NCBI RefSeq assembly: GCF_020740795.1
Contig: NC_067305.1
Span: forward strand, 620,001-684,000
Direction: 5' to 3'
From: Apus apus
Taxonomy: Eukaryota; Chordata; Aves; Apodiformes; Apodidae
Length of the DNA: 64,000 bases
Each line of letters starts with the position of its first letter. Position 1 is the first letter of the stretch. Below, one piece after another: positions 57,501 to 63,530 of the stretch. Position numbers and translations under genes: made by a program. The notes beneath the pieces are model-generated. The model did not search any database. It was not told the origin of the DNA and saw only the letters and a list, made by a program, of their open reading frames with translations.

Positions 57501-57810
57501 ATACTTCCCTGGTGTCTACACCAAAGTCACAGCTGTCCAGGACTGGATTGCTCAGAACCTCAAGCTCTGAAGCTGCATCTCACCACTCAGGGAAGGCAAC
57601 GAATGAGAGGAGTCATTGCCAGAGAATGCACTAACCCCTCAGCTATTGTACAGTTTTTTGATGCTGCAAAAGGGTGAAGATGGCCTGCAGGTATGAAGCA
57701 AATGCCAGTGTTGTGACCCACTGCAGCTGTGACACCAGGGCATTTGATAACTGCTTTGCATAGAAAGGTACAATCCTAGGTATTTTCTATAAATAAATGA
57801 GGCCTGTCCC
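42406..57810 (+). CDS. TMPRSS9: TMPRSS9 (polyserase-1), multi-domain transmembrane serine protease; ATG 42434, stop 57570
   Basis: Type II membrane protein carrying several tandem trypsin-like domains outside the cell. Coding exons: 42434-42557, 43451-43578, 44011-44078, 44977-45155, 46256-46297, 46611-46724, 47291-47462, 47920-48194, 48340-48476, 49598-49919, 50755-50926, 52634-52905, 53592-53728, 54283-54628, 54723-54839, 55529-55700, 56006-56271, 56779-56915, 57409-57570. They total 3342 nt, 1113 residues, with every splice phase consistent. Layout: membrane anchor about 22-42, SEA about 43-180, LDLa about 181-218, protease 1 (IVGG 232; His272, Asp321, Ser416), Thr/Pro linker, protease 2 (IVGG 534; His574, Asp622, Ser717), Thr-rich linker, a second LDLa 830-868, protease 3 (IVGG 881; His922, Asp969, Ala1063). 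GDAGG in place of GDSGG makes protease 3 inactive, as in the human protein as I remember it. DSCQGDSGG gives proteases 1 and 2 the Asp of trypsin-like specificity. The second LDLa is not in the human domain order I know. Confidence 0.95.
42558..43450 (+). other. TMPRSS9 intron 1
   Basis: No repeat family recognised. The middle (42780-43060) is pyrimidine-rich on the + strand, giving open but meaningless frames. Confidence 0.6.
43451..43578 (+). CDS. TMPRSS9: TMPRSS9 exon 2: start of SEA domain
   Basis: CTGGCAG acceptor, CTGGTGAGT donor. Encodes [20 protein letters not shown] and [14 protein letters not shown], aligned with the human segment just after the anchor. Confidence 0.9.
43579..44010 (+). 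other. TMPRSS9 intron 2
   Basis: 432 bp, unique; nothing recognised. Confidence 0.6.
44011..44078 (+). CDS. TMPRSS9: TMPRSS9 exon 3: SEA domain
   Basis: A 68-bp exon (TTTGCAG acceptor, CAGGTGAGT donor). Encodes [20 protein letters not shown]. Four in-frame junction bases agree with exons 2 and 4. Confidence 0.85.
44335..44875 (+). mobile_element. CR1 LINE, 3' fragment in TMPRSS9 intron 3
   Basis: Sense orientation. Frame 44471-44842 reads [20 protein letters not shown] and [20 protein letters not shown]. Ends GGTCTTTTCCAACCTTGGTG with the tail worn away. About 100 bp before exon 4. Confidence 0.88.
44977..45155 (+). CDS. TMPRSS9: TMPRSS9 exon 4: SEA domain core
   Basis: Acceptor TTCCAG|TAG|G offers two in-frame 3' sites. 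Encodes [18 protein letters not shown], with a GSV-like SSVIV step as at SEA autocleavage sites, and then [19 protein letters not shown], close to the human protein. Confidence 0.9.
45203..45360 (+). repeat. Intronic direct repeat, copy A
   Basis: Copy in TMPRSS9 intron 4 of a segment also present at 47467-47627. Shared blocks include GTGTCTCAGGTAGCCA, CCTGTCACAGGG, AGCTCTGGGTGTCCACT and GGCTTCATGCCCAGCAGCAA. Confidence 0.88.
45361..46255 (+). other. TMPRSS9 intron 4, remainder
   Basis: Unique GC-moderate DNA with no recognised exon or element. Confidence 0.5.
46256..46297 (+). CDS. TMPRSS9: TMPRSS9 exon 5: SEA-LDLa linker
   Basis: A 42-bp micro-exon between TTCATCACAG and GTAAGA. Encodes [13 protein letters not shown]. 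Phase 1/1, so its skipping would keep the frame. Confidence 0.8.
46611..46724 (+). CDS. TMPRSS9: TMPRSS9 exon 6: first LDLa domain
   Basis: A 114-bp phase 1/1 exon with six cysteines spaced 6-4-7-5-8: [27 protein letters not shown] and ADTSDERGC. The acidic DC.D.SDE calcium cage is intact. Confidence 0.93.
46725..47290 (+). other. TMPRSS9 intron 6
   Basis: Nothing recognised; an 8-G run lies at about 47242. Confidence 0.5.
47291..47462 (+). CDS. TMPRSS9: TMPRSS9 exon 7: protease 1, activation site and His
   Basis: Encodes [19 protein letters not shown] (zymogen cleavage after Arg) and LVSAAHCF with the catalytic His272. Donor GTAAGC. Confidence 0.95.
47467..47627 (+). repeat. Intronic direct repeat, copy B
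   Basis: Starts 4 bp inside intron 7, right after the donor GTAA. Same order of shared blocks as copy A at 45203-45360, with scattered substitutions and small indels. Confidence 0.88.
47765..47816 (+). repeat. 10-bp tandem repeat
   Basis: GGCAGGATGG / GGCAGGTTGG type units, about five copies, in TMPRSS9 intron 7. Confidence 0.88.
47920..48194 (+). CDS. TMPRSS9: TMPRSS9 exon 8: protease 1, catalytic Asp
   Basis: Encodes [33 protein letters not shown] (Asp321) and [13 protein letters not shown]. Confidence 0.95.
48340..48476 (+). CDS. TMPRSS9: TMPRSS9 exon 9: protease 1
   Basis: Encodes [20 protein letters not shown] and [18 protein letters not shown]; ends just before GDSGG. The Asp of DSCQ is the trypsin S1-pocket residue. 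Confidence 0.95.
48477..49597 (+). other. TMPRSS9 intron 9
   Basis: 1.1 kb of unique sequence; nothing recognised. Confidence 0.5.
49598..49919 (+). CDS. TMPRSS9: TMPRSS9 exon 10: protease 1 Ser and mucin-like linker
   Basis: Starts GDSGGPLVC (Ser416), then [20 protein letters not shown]. After RDWILDAI a Ser/Thr/Pro-rich linker with NTTTTTR follows, probably O-glycosylated. Confidence 0.95.
49920..50754 (+). other. TMPRSS9 intron 10
   Basis: Unique sequence, no element recognised. Confidence 0.5.
50755..50926 (+). CDS. TMPRSS9: TMPRSS9 exon 11: protease 2, activation site and His
   Basis: Encodes [32 protein letters not shown] and SAAHCFN (His574). Activation would occur after Lys. Donor GTAAGA runs straight into a minisatellite. 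Confidence 0.95.
50958..51190 (+). repeat. 42-bp minisatellite in TMPRSS9 intron 11
   Basis: Unit CAGCCTGGGCAGCTCCAGGA plus GCCACACAGCCCACCCGTGGCA. Five full copies start at 50958, 51000, 51042, 51084 and 51126, with a partial sixth at 51168. Copies are essentially identical. The period is a multiple of three, so open frames run through it on both strands. The array begins about 30 bp after the exon 11 donor. Confidence 0.97.
51191..52547 (+). other. TMPRSS9 intron 11, remainder
   Basis: Unique, AT-richer than the surrounding introns; no exon recognised. Confidence 0.5.
52548..52612 (-). mobile_element. CR1 tail near the exon 12 splice acceptor
   Basis: AGAAATCATAGAATGTGCTG, GAGTTGGAAGGGACCCACCA and the following GCATCATCCAGTCCAGCTCC are the reverse complement of a CR1 3' end of about 65 bp. 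Exon 12 starts at 52634, only about 20-25 bp further. Confidence 0.85.
52634..52905 (+). CDS. TMPRSS9: TMPRSS9 exon 12: protease 2, catalytic Asp
   Basis: Encodes [32 protein letters not shown] (Asp622) and [13 protein letters not shown]. The 3' splice site lies close to a CR1 tail. Confidence 0.95.
52906..53591 (+). other. TMPRSS9 intron 12
   Basis: Unique sequence; nothing recognised. Confidence 0.5.
53592..53728 (+). CDS. TMPRSS9: TMPRSS9 exon 13: protease 2
   Basis: Encodes [20 protein letters not shown] and [18 protein letters not shown]; same 137-bp length and phase as exons 9 and 18. Confidence 0.95.
53729..54282 (+). other. TMPRSS9 intron 13
   Basis: Unique sequence; nothing recognised. 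Confidence 0.5.
54283..54628 (+). CDS. TMPRSS9: TMPRSS9 exon 14: protease 2 Ser and Thr-rich linker
   Basis: Starts [10 protein letters not shown] (Ser717), [20 protein letters not shown], then a long Thr/Ser/Pro linker into the second LDLa exon. Confidence 0.95.
54723..54839 (+). CDS. TMPRSS9: TMPRSS9 exon 15: second LDLa domain
   Basis: A 117-bp phase 1/1 exon (GTCTTCCAG acceptor, GTGAGC donor) with six cysteines at the same 6-4-7-5-8 spacing as exon 6: [27 protein letters not shown] and SNGFDEHNC. It shares KENPECDG with exon 6. The calcium cage is altered (DCSNGFDE: Asn for Asp, Phe for Ser). Confidence 0.85.
54856..54891 (+). repeat. 18-bp tandem duplication
   Basis: AGCCTGCAGCTGCTGCCC twice, just inside the intron after the second LDLa exon. 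Confidence 0.9.
54892..55528 (+). other. TMPRSS9 intron 15
   Basis: Unique sequence; nothing recognised. Confidence 0.5.
55529..55700 (+). CDS. TMPRSS9: TMPRSS9 exon 16: protease 3, His
   Basis: Encodes [37 protein letters not shown] and SAAHCFD (His922). Donor GTAAGT. Confidence 0.95.
56006..56271 (+). CDS. TMPRSS9: TMPRSS9 exon 17: protease 3, Asp
   Basis: Encodes [40 protein letters not shown] (Asp969) and [13 protein letters not shown]. Confidence 0.95.
56272..57408 (+). other. TMPRSS9 introns 17 and 18 around exon 18
   Basis: Unique, C-rich on the + strand. The long frame 56418-57137 merely reads through exon 18 and both introns. Confidence 0.5.
56779..56915 (+). CDS. TMPRSS9: TMPRSS9 exon 18: protease 3
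   Basis: Encodes [40 protein letters not shown]; 137 bp like its counterparts in proteases 1 and 2. Confidence 0.95.
57409..57570 (+). CDS. TMPRSS9: TMPRSS9 terminal coding exon: protease 3 with GDAGG
   Basis: Starts [20 protein letters not shown]; the active-site Ser is Ala1063. Then [20 protein letters not shown] and the C-terminal helix DWIAQNLKL, stop TGA at 57568-57570. Confidence 0.95.
   Translation, partial: GDAGGPLACKEPSGTWFLAGITSWGYGCARPYFPGVYTKVTAVQDWIAQNLKL
57792..57797 (+). promoter_or_regulatory. TMPRSS9 poly(A) signal
   Basis: AATAAA about 220 bp after the stop, within CTATAAATAAATGAGG; the first canonical hexamer downstream of the gene. Confidence 0.65.
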
Positions 57811-59710
57811 ATCGTAAGACCTGGCCAAACATCCTATGCATTAAAACATGGCCTTTCTAGTTTGAGGGCCTGAAACATCTGCTGGAGATCCGTGTGAATT
57901 CAACTGACCTCTGTCTCTGAGCTGTCATCCCCAAGCCAAGAGACAAGTGAGCTTTGCCCCAGGCCTCACTGCCTTGATGGAGCTGTTACCTTGTGCAGTG
58001 GCTTTTGGAAAGGGTGTGCTCCTCTCTCCACTGAATGTTCGCCTGGTTCCCCATTTCATCACAAGAGAAGGTATGACTAAAATATTGGTATTTAAGGCTG
58101 CACAGAATCTCATGTGTAAGAGAATCAGGACAGGCTCCTCATGCCCCCCCCCCCCCCCAGCTCCCTTTGCATAAGAGAACAAATTATTAAATTGACAAAG
58201 GTCAAAGCACAGCCCCACAGATCAGTTCTGGTTAAGGTGGGTGGGAAGAATTCAAAGTGCTGAGAGAGTGGCCCAAAGATACAACTCCTTCAGTGGGAAG
58301 TCAAGTCCCACCAGCCACCACAAGGCACACAGACTACCTCTGTTCACAAAAACTGATGCAGAGCTCATGTACCAAGTCTTGGGCAGGCTTAGACATCTCA
58401 TAAATCTGACAACCAAAGCAGCTAGTAGCCCAATCCCCTTCCTAGTCTTTGACACGTAAGCTCTGCATTAGGGTACAAGAGTTGTCTTCCTTCCCAACCC
58501 AGCTGGCAGTGAGATCCCTCACTTTCCCAGCAAGGTGGGAGAGACCTGGCTTCCAGGAATAGCTCAGCTGGAGATGGGTTCAGATCAGGCTGGAACACTT
58601 GTGGCACACTCCCCTCAGAACACAGGGGACCCTGCACAGCCAGTGCCACAAAACTCACACAGCCATAAAGAAAAGTAACAAGGCCCTAAGCAAACGTGGC
58701 TAGAAAGCACTGTATTTTCAAGTAGTCATTCTGCCCACTCTGGATGGGAAGCTCCAGTTTCAATTAGTCCAAATATCCAGCTATCTCCTAATTTATCTTA
58801 TGTGAGACTTGTGTGACTTTAAACCCTTCACAGAAGCTCCACATTGGGAGATTAAATGAAATTAGGTCCCACATCCCTTTGAATCTCCTAACAGCTGAGA
58901 AGACATCACCTTCCAGTCTGTTTCCCTGTTCCAGCAAACAAAATTCAAATCTCACTACAGGGGCTTGGGGTCTTTTAATCTCCAGAACTCTCCTCTTCCA
59001 TCTGCTGTCCACACAACATGAACAGACCTTTCCAGAGAGGGGTATAAGCCAAGAACAATAGAGAGCTCAGCCCCAAACCAGACCCAAATCCTGTGTTGCA
59101 GAAGTCCTCCCTCAAAAATGATGCCTAGAAGGTAGGCTTCAAGATGGAACATCTGTGCCAGGGTCAAACCAGAAGTTACAGAATATCACAGCCACACAAT
59201 ATATTTTATTCTATAAATAAATAAATAAAAGTACTTCCCAACCCCTTTCATCCCCAGCTGTGCTTGTACAGCTATTTTCAAGGCCATTCTGCAAACCCAG
59301 TAAGAGCACCCCTGCCTCCCAACACTCTGCTTCAGCTGAGTCACACCCCACAAGCCCAAAAGTGAGCCCCACATACCCCTACACAAATACAAGGGAAAAA
59401 AGAGCCAAGTGTGGCATGTGGAGCATCTTATGGCAGCTTTTCCACTGATGAGAAGGGACTGGGTGACTACCTGATGGCTGGGTCCATGCTTGCTTCCTGG
59501 GCAAGGGGACTGTGTTGCTGGCTTGGCCTCCCTTTTCCTTGCCTCTCACAGCCTCTCAGTAGGGATTTATCAACTGCTGTATGTAGTGGGCAGTCTGGAC
59601 CAGTGGGAAGGGCATGAAGCAAACCAAGCAGCTCACGGTGGCTCTCAAGGCTGGAAAATTCACTTGCTCCTGGGTCTGGTGCTAATAAAAGCCAATGGAT
59701 GCAAAATGTT
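57811..59710. other. Intergenic between converging TMPRSS9 and TIMM13
   Basis: No gene seen. Contains a 16-C run at 58144-58159 and an AATAAATAAATAAAA simple repeat near 59213-59229. Confidence 0.5.
58144..58159 (+). repeat. Poly(C) tract, 16 C
   Basis: An uninterrupted C run in the convergent intergenic region. Confidence 0.95.
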
Positions 59711-59719
59711 CAGTGAGGG

Positions 59720-59725
59720 TTTATT
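59720..59725 (-). promoter_or_regulatory. TIMM13 poly(A) signal
   Basis: TTTATT on the + strand, so AATAAA on the gene strand, about 112 bp after the TIMM13 stop. Confidence 0.75.
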
Positions 59726-59837
59726 GCTCTGCCATGGCAGGGGCTGGAAAGGCAGCAGGATTTTGCCCCCAACCACCTGGACTGGCCACTCGCCCCTTCC
59801 CCACATGGTCCCTCCCTGGTCCAGGAGCTGGGGCACT

Positions 59838-59936
59838 TCACATGTTGGCTCTCTCCCGCTGCAGCCGAGAGTTGTAGGCTCGGGAAACCGTGTTCCAGGA
59901 GTCCATGTACCGATCCATGCACATGGCGATGCACTT
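59838..59936 (-). CDS. TIMM13: TIMM13 exon 3
   Basis: Encodes [20 protein letters not shown] then [12 protein letters not shown] and TGA. Carries the second CX3C motif. Confidence 0.97.
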   Translation of the reverse strand, partial: KCIAMCMDRYMDSWNTVSRAYNSRLQRERANM

Positions 59937-60803
59937 CTGCGGGACAGAGACCCCTCAGCGGCAGCCCCGGGGCGGCCGCGGGTCCCGCTGCTCCCGCCCG
60001 CGCTCACCTGCTCCGAGTTGTCCAGCGCCCCGCCGGGCTTCCCGATGCACTTCCGAAAGCATTTGTCCGTCATGCGCTGCGGAGAGAGGCCGGGAGCCCG
60101 TGAGGGGCCGGGGGAGCCCGTGAGGGGCCGGGGGAGCCCGTGAGGGGCCGGGGGAGCCCGTGAGGGGCTGCGGGCCCCGGCCAGAGCAGCCGCCGCGCCG
60201 GGAGCCCCGGCCGCTGCCGCGTCCCCTTCCCCGCACGCCGGAGGGGCAGCGGCTCGGCTCGGCTGGGCTCGGCTCGGCTGGGCTCGGCTCGGCACGGCTC
60301 GGCTGGGCTCGGCACGGCTGGGCTCGGCTCGGCTCGGCACGGCTGGGCTCGGCTCGGCTCGGCACGGCTGGGCTCGGCTCGGCTGGGCTCGGCTCGGCAC
60401 GGCTGGGCTCGGCTCGGCTCGGCACGGCTCGGCTCGGCTGGGCTCGGCTCGGCACGGCTCGGCTCGGCACGGCTCGGCTCGGCTGGACTCGGCACGGCTC
60501 GGCACGGCTCGGCTCGGCTCGGCTCGGCACGGCTCGGCTGGGCTCGGCTCGGCTCGGCTCGGCTCGGCTCTCCCGGGCCGCAGAGCAGCCCCCGCTGCCC
60601 AGCAGCGAGTGGGACCAGAACAGGACGGGACCCGCCCCCGGACAGGCCCCGCGTCCCCTCCTGACCTGCAAGAGCTCCTGCGCGTTGGCCACGGCGATCT
60701 GCACTTTCACCTGCTCCATGATGAGCCCCGGGTCCAGCTTCCCCCCGCCGCCACCCCCGGAGCCGAAGTCGGCGCCGAACCCGGAGCCGAACCCGCCCTC
60801 CAT
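59838..60803 (-). CDS. TIMM13: TIMM13, mitochondrial import inner membrane translocase subunit Tim13
   Basis: Small Tim chaperone of the mitochondrial intermembrane space. It forms a hexamer with Tim8 that escorts hydrophobic precursors (such as Tim23) to the inner membrane. Coding exons on the minus strand: 60803-60666 (46 codons), 60076-60008 (23 codons), 59936-59838 (32 codons plus stop), 101 residues in all; the human protein is 95. Exon 1 begins [16 protein letters not shown] with a Gly-rich N-terminus a little longer than in human, then [20 protein letters not shown]. Exon 2 has DKCFRKC and exon 3 KCIAMCMD, the twin CX3C motifs that form two disulfides. The C-terminus reads [12 protein letters not shown]. 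Splice sites are canonical (GTCAG, GTGAG; CCGCAG). All key cysteines are present. Confidence 0.97.
60008..60076 (-). CDS. TIMM13: TIMM13 exon 2
   Basis: Encodes [20 protein letters not shown] then SEQ; acceptor CTCTCCGCAG, donor GTGAGC. Carries the first CX3C motif. Confidence 0.97.
60092..60172 (+). repeat. 20-bp GC-rich tandem repeat, 4 copies
   Basis: Unit GGGAGCCCGTGAGGGGCCGG at a 20-bp period, in TIMM13 intron 1 immediately upstream (gene sense) of the exon 2 acceptor. Confidence 0.95.
60251..60570 (+). repeat. Pentanucleotide array, 64 units, TIMM13 intron 1
   Basis: Sixty-four consecutive 5-bp units with no insertion or deletion: GGCTC (most), GGCTG and GGCAC, plus one GACTC near 60486. 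The array fills more than half of the intron and leaves frames open on both strands (Ser-Arg-Ala-Glu-Pro on the minus strand); this is not coding. Confidence 0.98.
60666..60803 (-). CDS. TIMM13: TIMM13 exon 1
   Basis: ATG at 60803-60801. Ends AQELLQ, then the donor GTCAGG. Gly-rich start followed by the first amphipathic helix. Confidence 0.96.
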
Positions 60804-61002
60804 GGCGCCCGCGCTGCGGGAAATGGCGGCTGCTGGGACCGCGGCTCCCGGCGTGCCCCGCGCGGGCACCGCCCGCGGCTGAGGCGGGGCCGGGGCCGGG
60901 GGGGCCGGGGGGGCCGGGGGGCTCGGGGGGCGGCGGGTCCCGCCCCGTGTCGGGAGCGGCTTCGGTGCCAGCGCCGGCTGCGCCGCAGGGGGCCCGAGCG
61001 AG

Positions 61003-61236
61003 CGCCCCGTGCCGGGCTGGCATCGCCCCGTGCGGGGCTGCATCGCCCCGTGCCGGGCTGCATCGCTCCGTGCGGGGCTGCATCGCCCCGTGCGGGGCTG
61101 CATCGCTCCGTGCGGGGCTGGCATCGCCCCGTGCCGGGCTGCATCGCTCCGTGCGGGGCTGGCATCGCCCCGTGCCGGGCTGCATCGCTCCGTGCGGGGC
61201 TGGCATCGCCCCGTGCGGGGCTGGCATCGCTCCGCC
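61003..61236 (+). repeat. 20-bp palindrome-bearing tandem array upstream of TIMM13
   Basis: About eleven units of CATCGCCCCGTGCGGGGCTG at 20- or 21-bp spacing; an extra G precedes some units. Each full unit holds the inverted repeat CCCCG-TG-CGGGG; variants GCCGGG and GCTCCG weaken one arm. Begins about 200 bp upstream of the TIMM13 ATG. Confidence 0.96.
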
Positions 61237-61384
61237 GGCCGCCCCGGGTGTCCCGGCCGGGCGGGTCCTCCCCCCGCGCCTCAGGTCAGGGTCAGGGCGA
61301 GCACACCTGAGGTGCAGGTACTGGGTTTAAACACAGCCCTACATGTTACCGTTCTAAACACAAAGTGACTACGTTCAGGCCAGT

Positions 61385-62420
61385 TAACCTCCCCTCTGTC
61401 CCCGGGAGGGGATGGAGCGACTCGTTCTGGGTGAAGAGGTTACGGGAAGCGTTCAGCACAGGTTTGCCGAGAGTAAATCGTGCTTGACCAAGCTGCCAGC
61501 CTTCTATGATGGCATAACTGGTTGGCTGGATGAGGGGAGAGCAGCAGATGTCATTTACCTTCAGCAAGGCTTGACACTGCCTCCCATAGCATCCTCATTA
61601 GGAAACTGAGGCAGTGAGGGCTAGATTAGTGGACAGTGAGGTAGGTGGGTGGAGAGCTGGTGGTGTGTGACAGAACTCAGAGGGTTGTGATCAATGGAGC
61701 AGGGTCAAGTTGGAGGCCTGTAGCCAGTGGTGTCCCCAAGGGACAATATTTGGTCCAGTCTTCTTCAACATATTCATCAATGACCTGGATGAGGGGACAG
61801 AGTGTGACCTCAGTGAGTTCACTGGTGACACCAAACTGGGAGGGGTGGTGACAGTCCAGAGGGCTGTGCTGCCATCCAGTGTGACCTGGACAGGCTGGAG
61901 AGCTGGGAAGAGAGGAACCTCATGAGGTTTGACAAGGGCAAGTGTAGGGTCCTGCACCTGGGGAGGAAGAACCCCAGGCACCAATATAGGTTAGGGGTGG
62001 ACCTGCTGGAAAGCAGTTCTGAGGAGAAGGATCTGGGAGTCCTGGTGGATGGTAAATGATCCATGAGCCAGCAAAGGAGATCATTGGAATCCTGGGGTGC
62101 ATATCTCAGTGTGGGTACGAAGAGGATGGAGCCAGACTCTGTTCAGTAGTTCCCAGTGTCAGAATGAGGGGAAATGGGCACAAGCTGGCACATGGTAAGT
62201 TCTATCTGAACACGAGGGAAAACTTCTTTACCGTGAGGATGACAGAGCCCTGGGACAGGCTGCCCAGGGAGGGTGTGGAATCCCCTTCTTTGGAGACATT
62301 CCAAGCCCACCTGGATGCAGCCCTGGGTGATGTGCTCCAGATCCAGCTTTAGCAGAGGAATTGGACTAGATGGTCTCTAGAGGTCCCTTCCAACTCTGAC
62401 AACTTGGTGATTCCATGAAG
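61385..62420 (+). mobile_element. CR1 LINE, truncated, RT C-terminal part to tail
   Basis: Reads [47 protein letters not shown] (frames shifted) and [20 protein letters not shown], then GATGGTCTCTAGAGGTCCC. Multiple frame breaks. Confidence 0.9.
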
Positions 62421-63005
62421 GAAACATTGTTTATGGCAGGTTTGTGCAGAGCTGGGGGCTCAGTGCACTCCCACAAATCAAGCACAGCTCCCTCATAATA
62501 CAGGGTTTCTTTTATACAGCAAGTGCACCGATACTGACATCTACACACCTACCTGTCGAGTTCTTTTGAGGAGGGGATCCTTCCTGGTATGTTTAACTAC
62601 ACATTGTTCTCTGCTACCTGTAAGACCTCTCTCTGGGTCTCTGCCCTCACTAAGTTACATTCACACCAAGAAGCACCCCCTTCCCTTGGTCACACTGGCT
62701 TCCATCACACACACTGCGACAACAGAAAGGGACTTGAACAGGCTTCACCACAGAGAGAAATGCTGCACAACTCCATCCTATATGAAATATGAAACTCCAT
62801 CCTATATGAAATATGAGTATTATGATCTGAGCTCCCTATAGAGAACAACTCCCTGGTGAATTGTCTCTGGAATTAATAATTCTCTCCTTTGAGGATATGA
62901 CAACGGTTCTCTCTGCCTTAGGTGACTCTTAAGAGCACATTCCATGATGGTCCATCCTCCATTAAATAGGAAGGTAAGAATGCTGTGGGAGTTGGTAAAA
63001 GCAAA
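62421..63005. other. Intergenic, with a 24-bp tandem duplication
   Basis: Unique DNA between two CR1 copies. Contains AACTCCATCCTATATGAAAT plus ATGA twice in tandem at 62769-62816. No gene seen. Confidence 0.6.
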
Positions 63006-63530
63006 TAGAATCATAGAAAGGTTTGGGTTGAAAGGGACCTTAAAGATCATCTAGATCCAACACCTCCCACCAGACCAGGTTGCTCAGAGCTCCATCCAAC
63101 CTATCCTTCAACACTGCCAGGGATGGGGTTTTCACGACCTCCCTGGGCAACCTGTTCCAGCATCTCACCACCCTCATAGTAAAGTTTCCTCCTAGTATCT
63201 AATCTAAATCTCCAAGTTTTAAACCATTGCCCCTTGTCCTCTCACTACGTGCCTGTGCAAAAAGTCCTGCCCCAGCTTTCTTGTAGGCCCTTCAGGTATT
63301 GGAAAGCCACTAGGTCACCTCGGAGCCTCCTCTTCTCCAGGCTGAACCACCCCAGCTCCCTCAGCCTGTCTTCACAGGGGAGCTGCTCATCTCTGATCAT
63401 TTTTGTCCCCCTCCTCTGGACTCTCTCCCAGAGCTCCATGTCCTTATGCTGGGGGCTCCAGAACTGGACACAGTGCTCCAGGTGGGGATCTCACCAGAGC
63501 AGAGGGGGAGAATCACCTCTAACAACTGGG
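63006..63530 (-). mobile_element. CR1 LINE, 3' fragment
   Basis: Starts AGAATCATAGAAAGGTTTGG. The reverse strand encodes [20 protein letters not shown], preceded by [15 protein letters not shown]. Confidence 0.88.

Larger units (their letters stand above)
59940..61300 (-). promoter_or_regulatory. CpG island over the TIMM13 5' half
   Basis: Very GC- and CG-rich from exon 2 through exon 1 to about 500 bp upstream of the ATG, as expected for a housekeeping promoter. No TATA box is apparent upstream of exon 1. Much of the island consists of three separate tandem arrays. Confidence 0.7.

Noticed and set aside
59955-61227. Very long minus-strand frames (up to 389 codons) rich in Ser-Arg-Ala-Glu-Pro
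   Set aside because: Produced by the 5-bp and 20-bp tandem arrays, whose lack of stops in several frames is automatic. TIMM13 exon 1 is embedded in one of them but is spliced out by canonical sites.
62566-62841. Small ORF between two CR1 copies near the right end
   Set aside because: Contains a recent 24-bp duplication, has no splice or promoter context, and its peptide is not recognisable.
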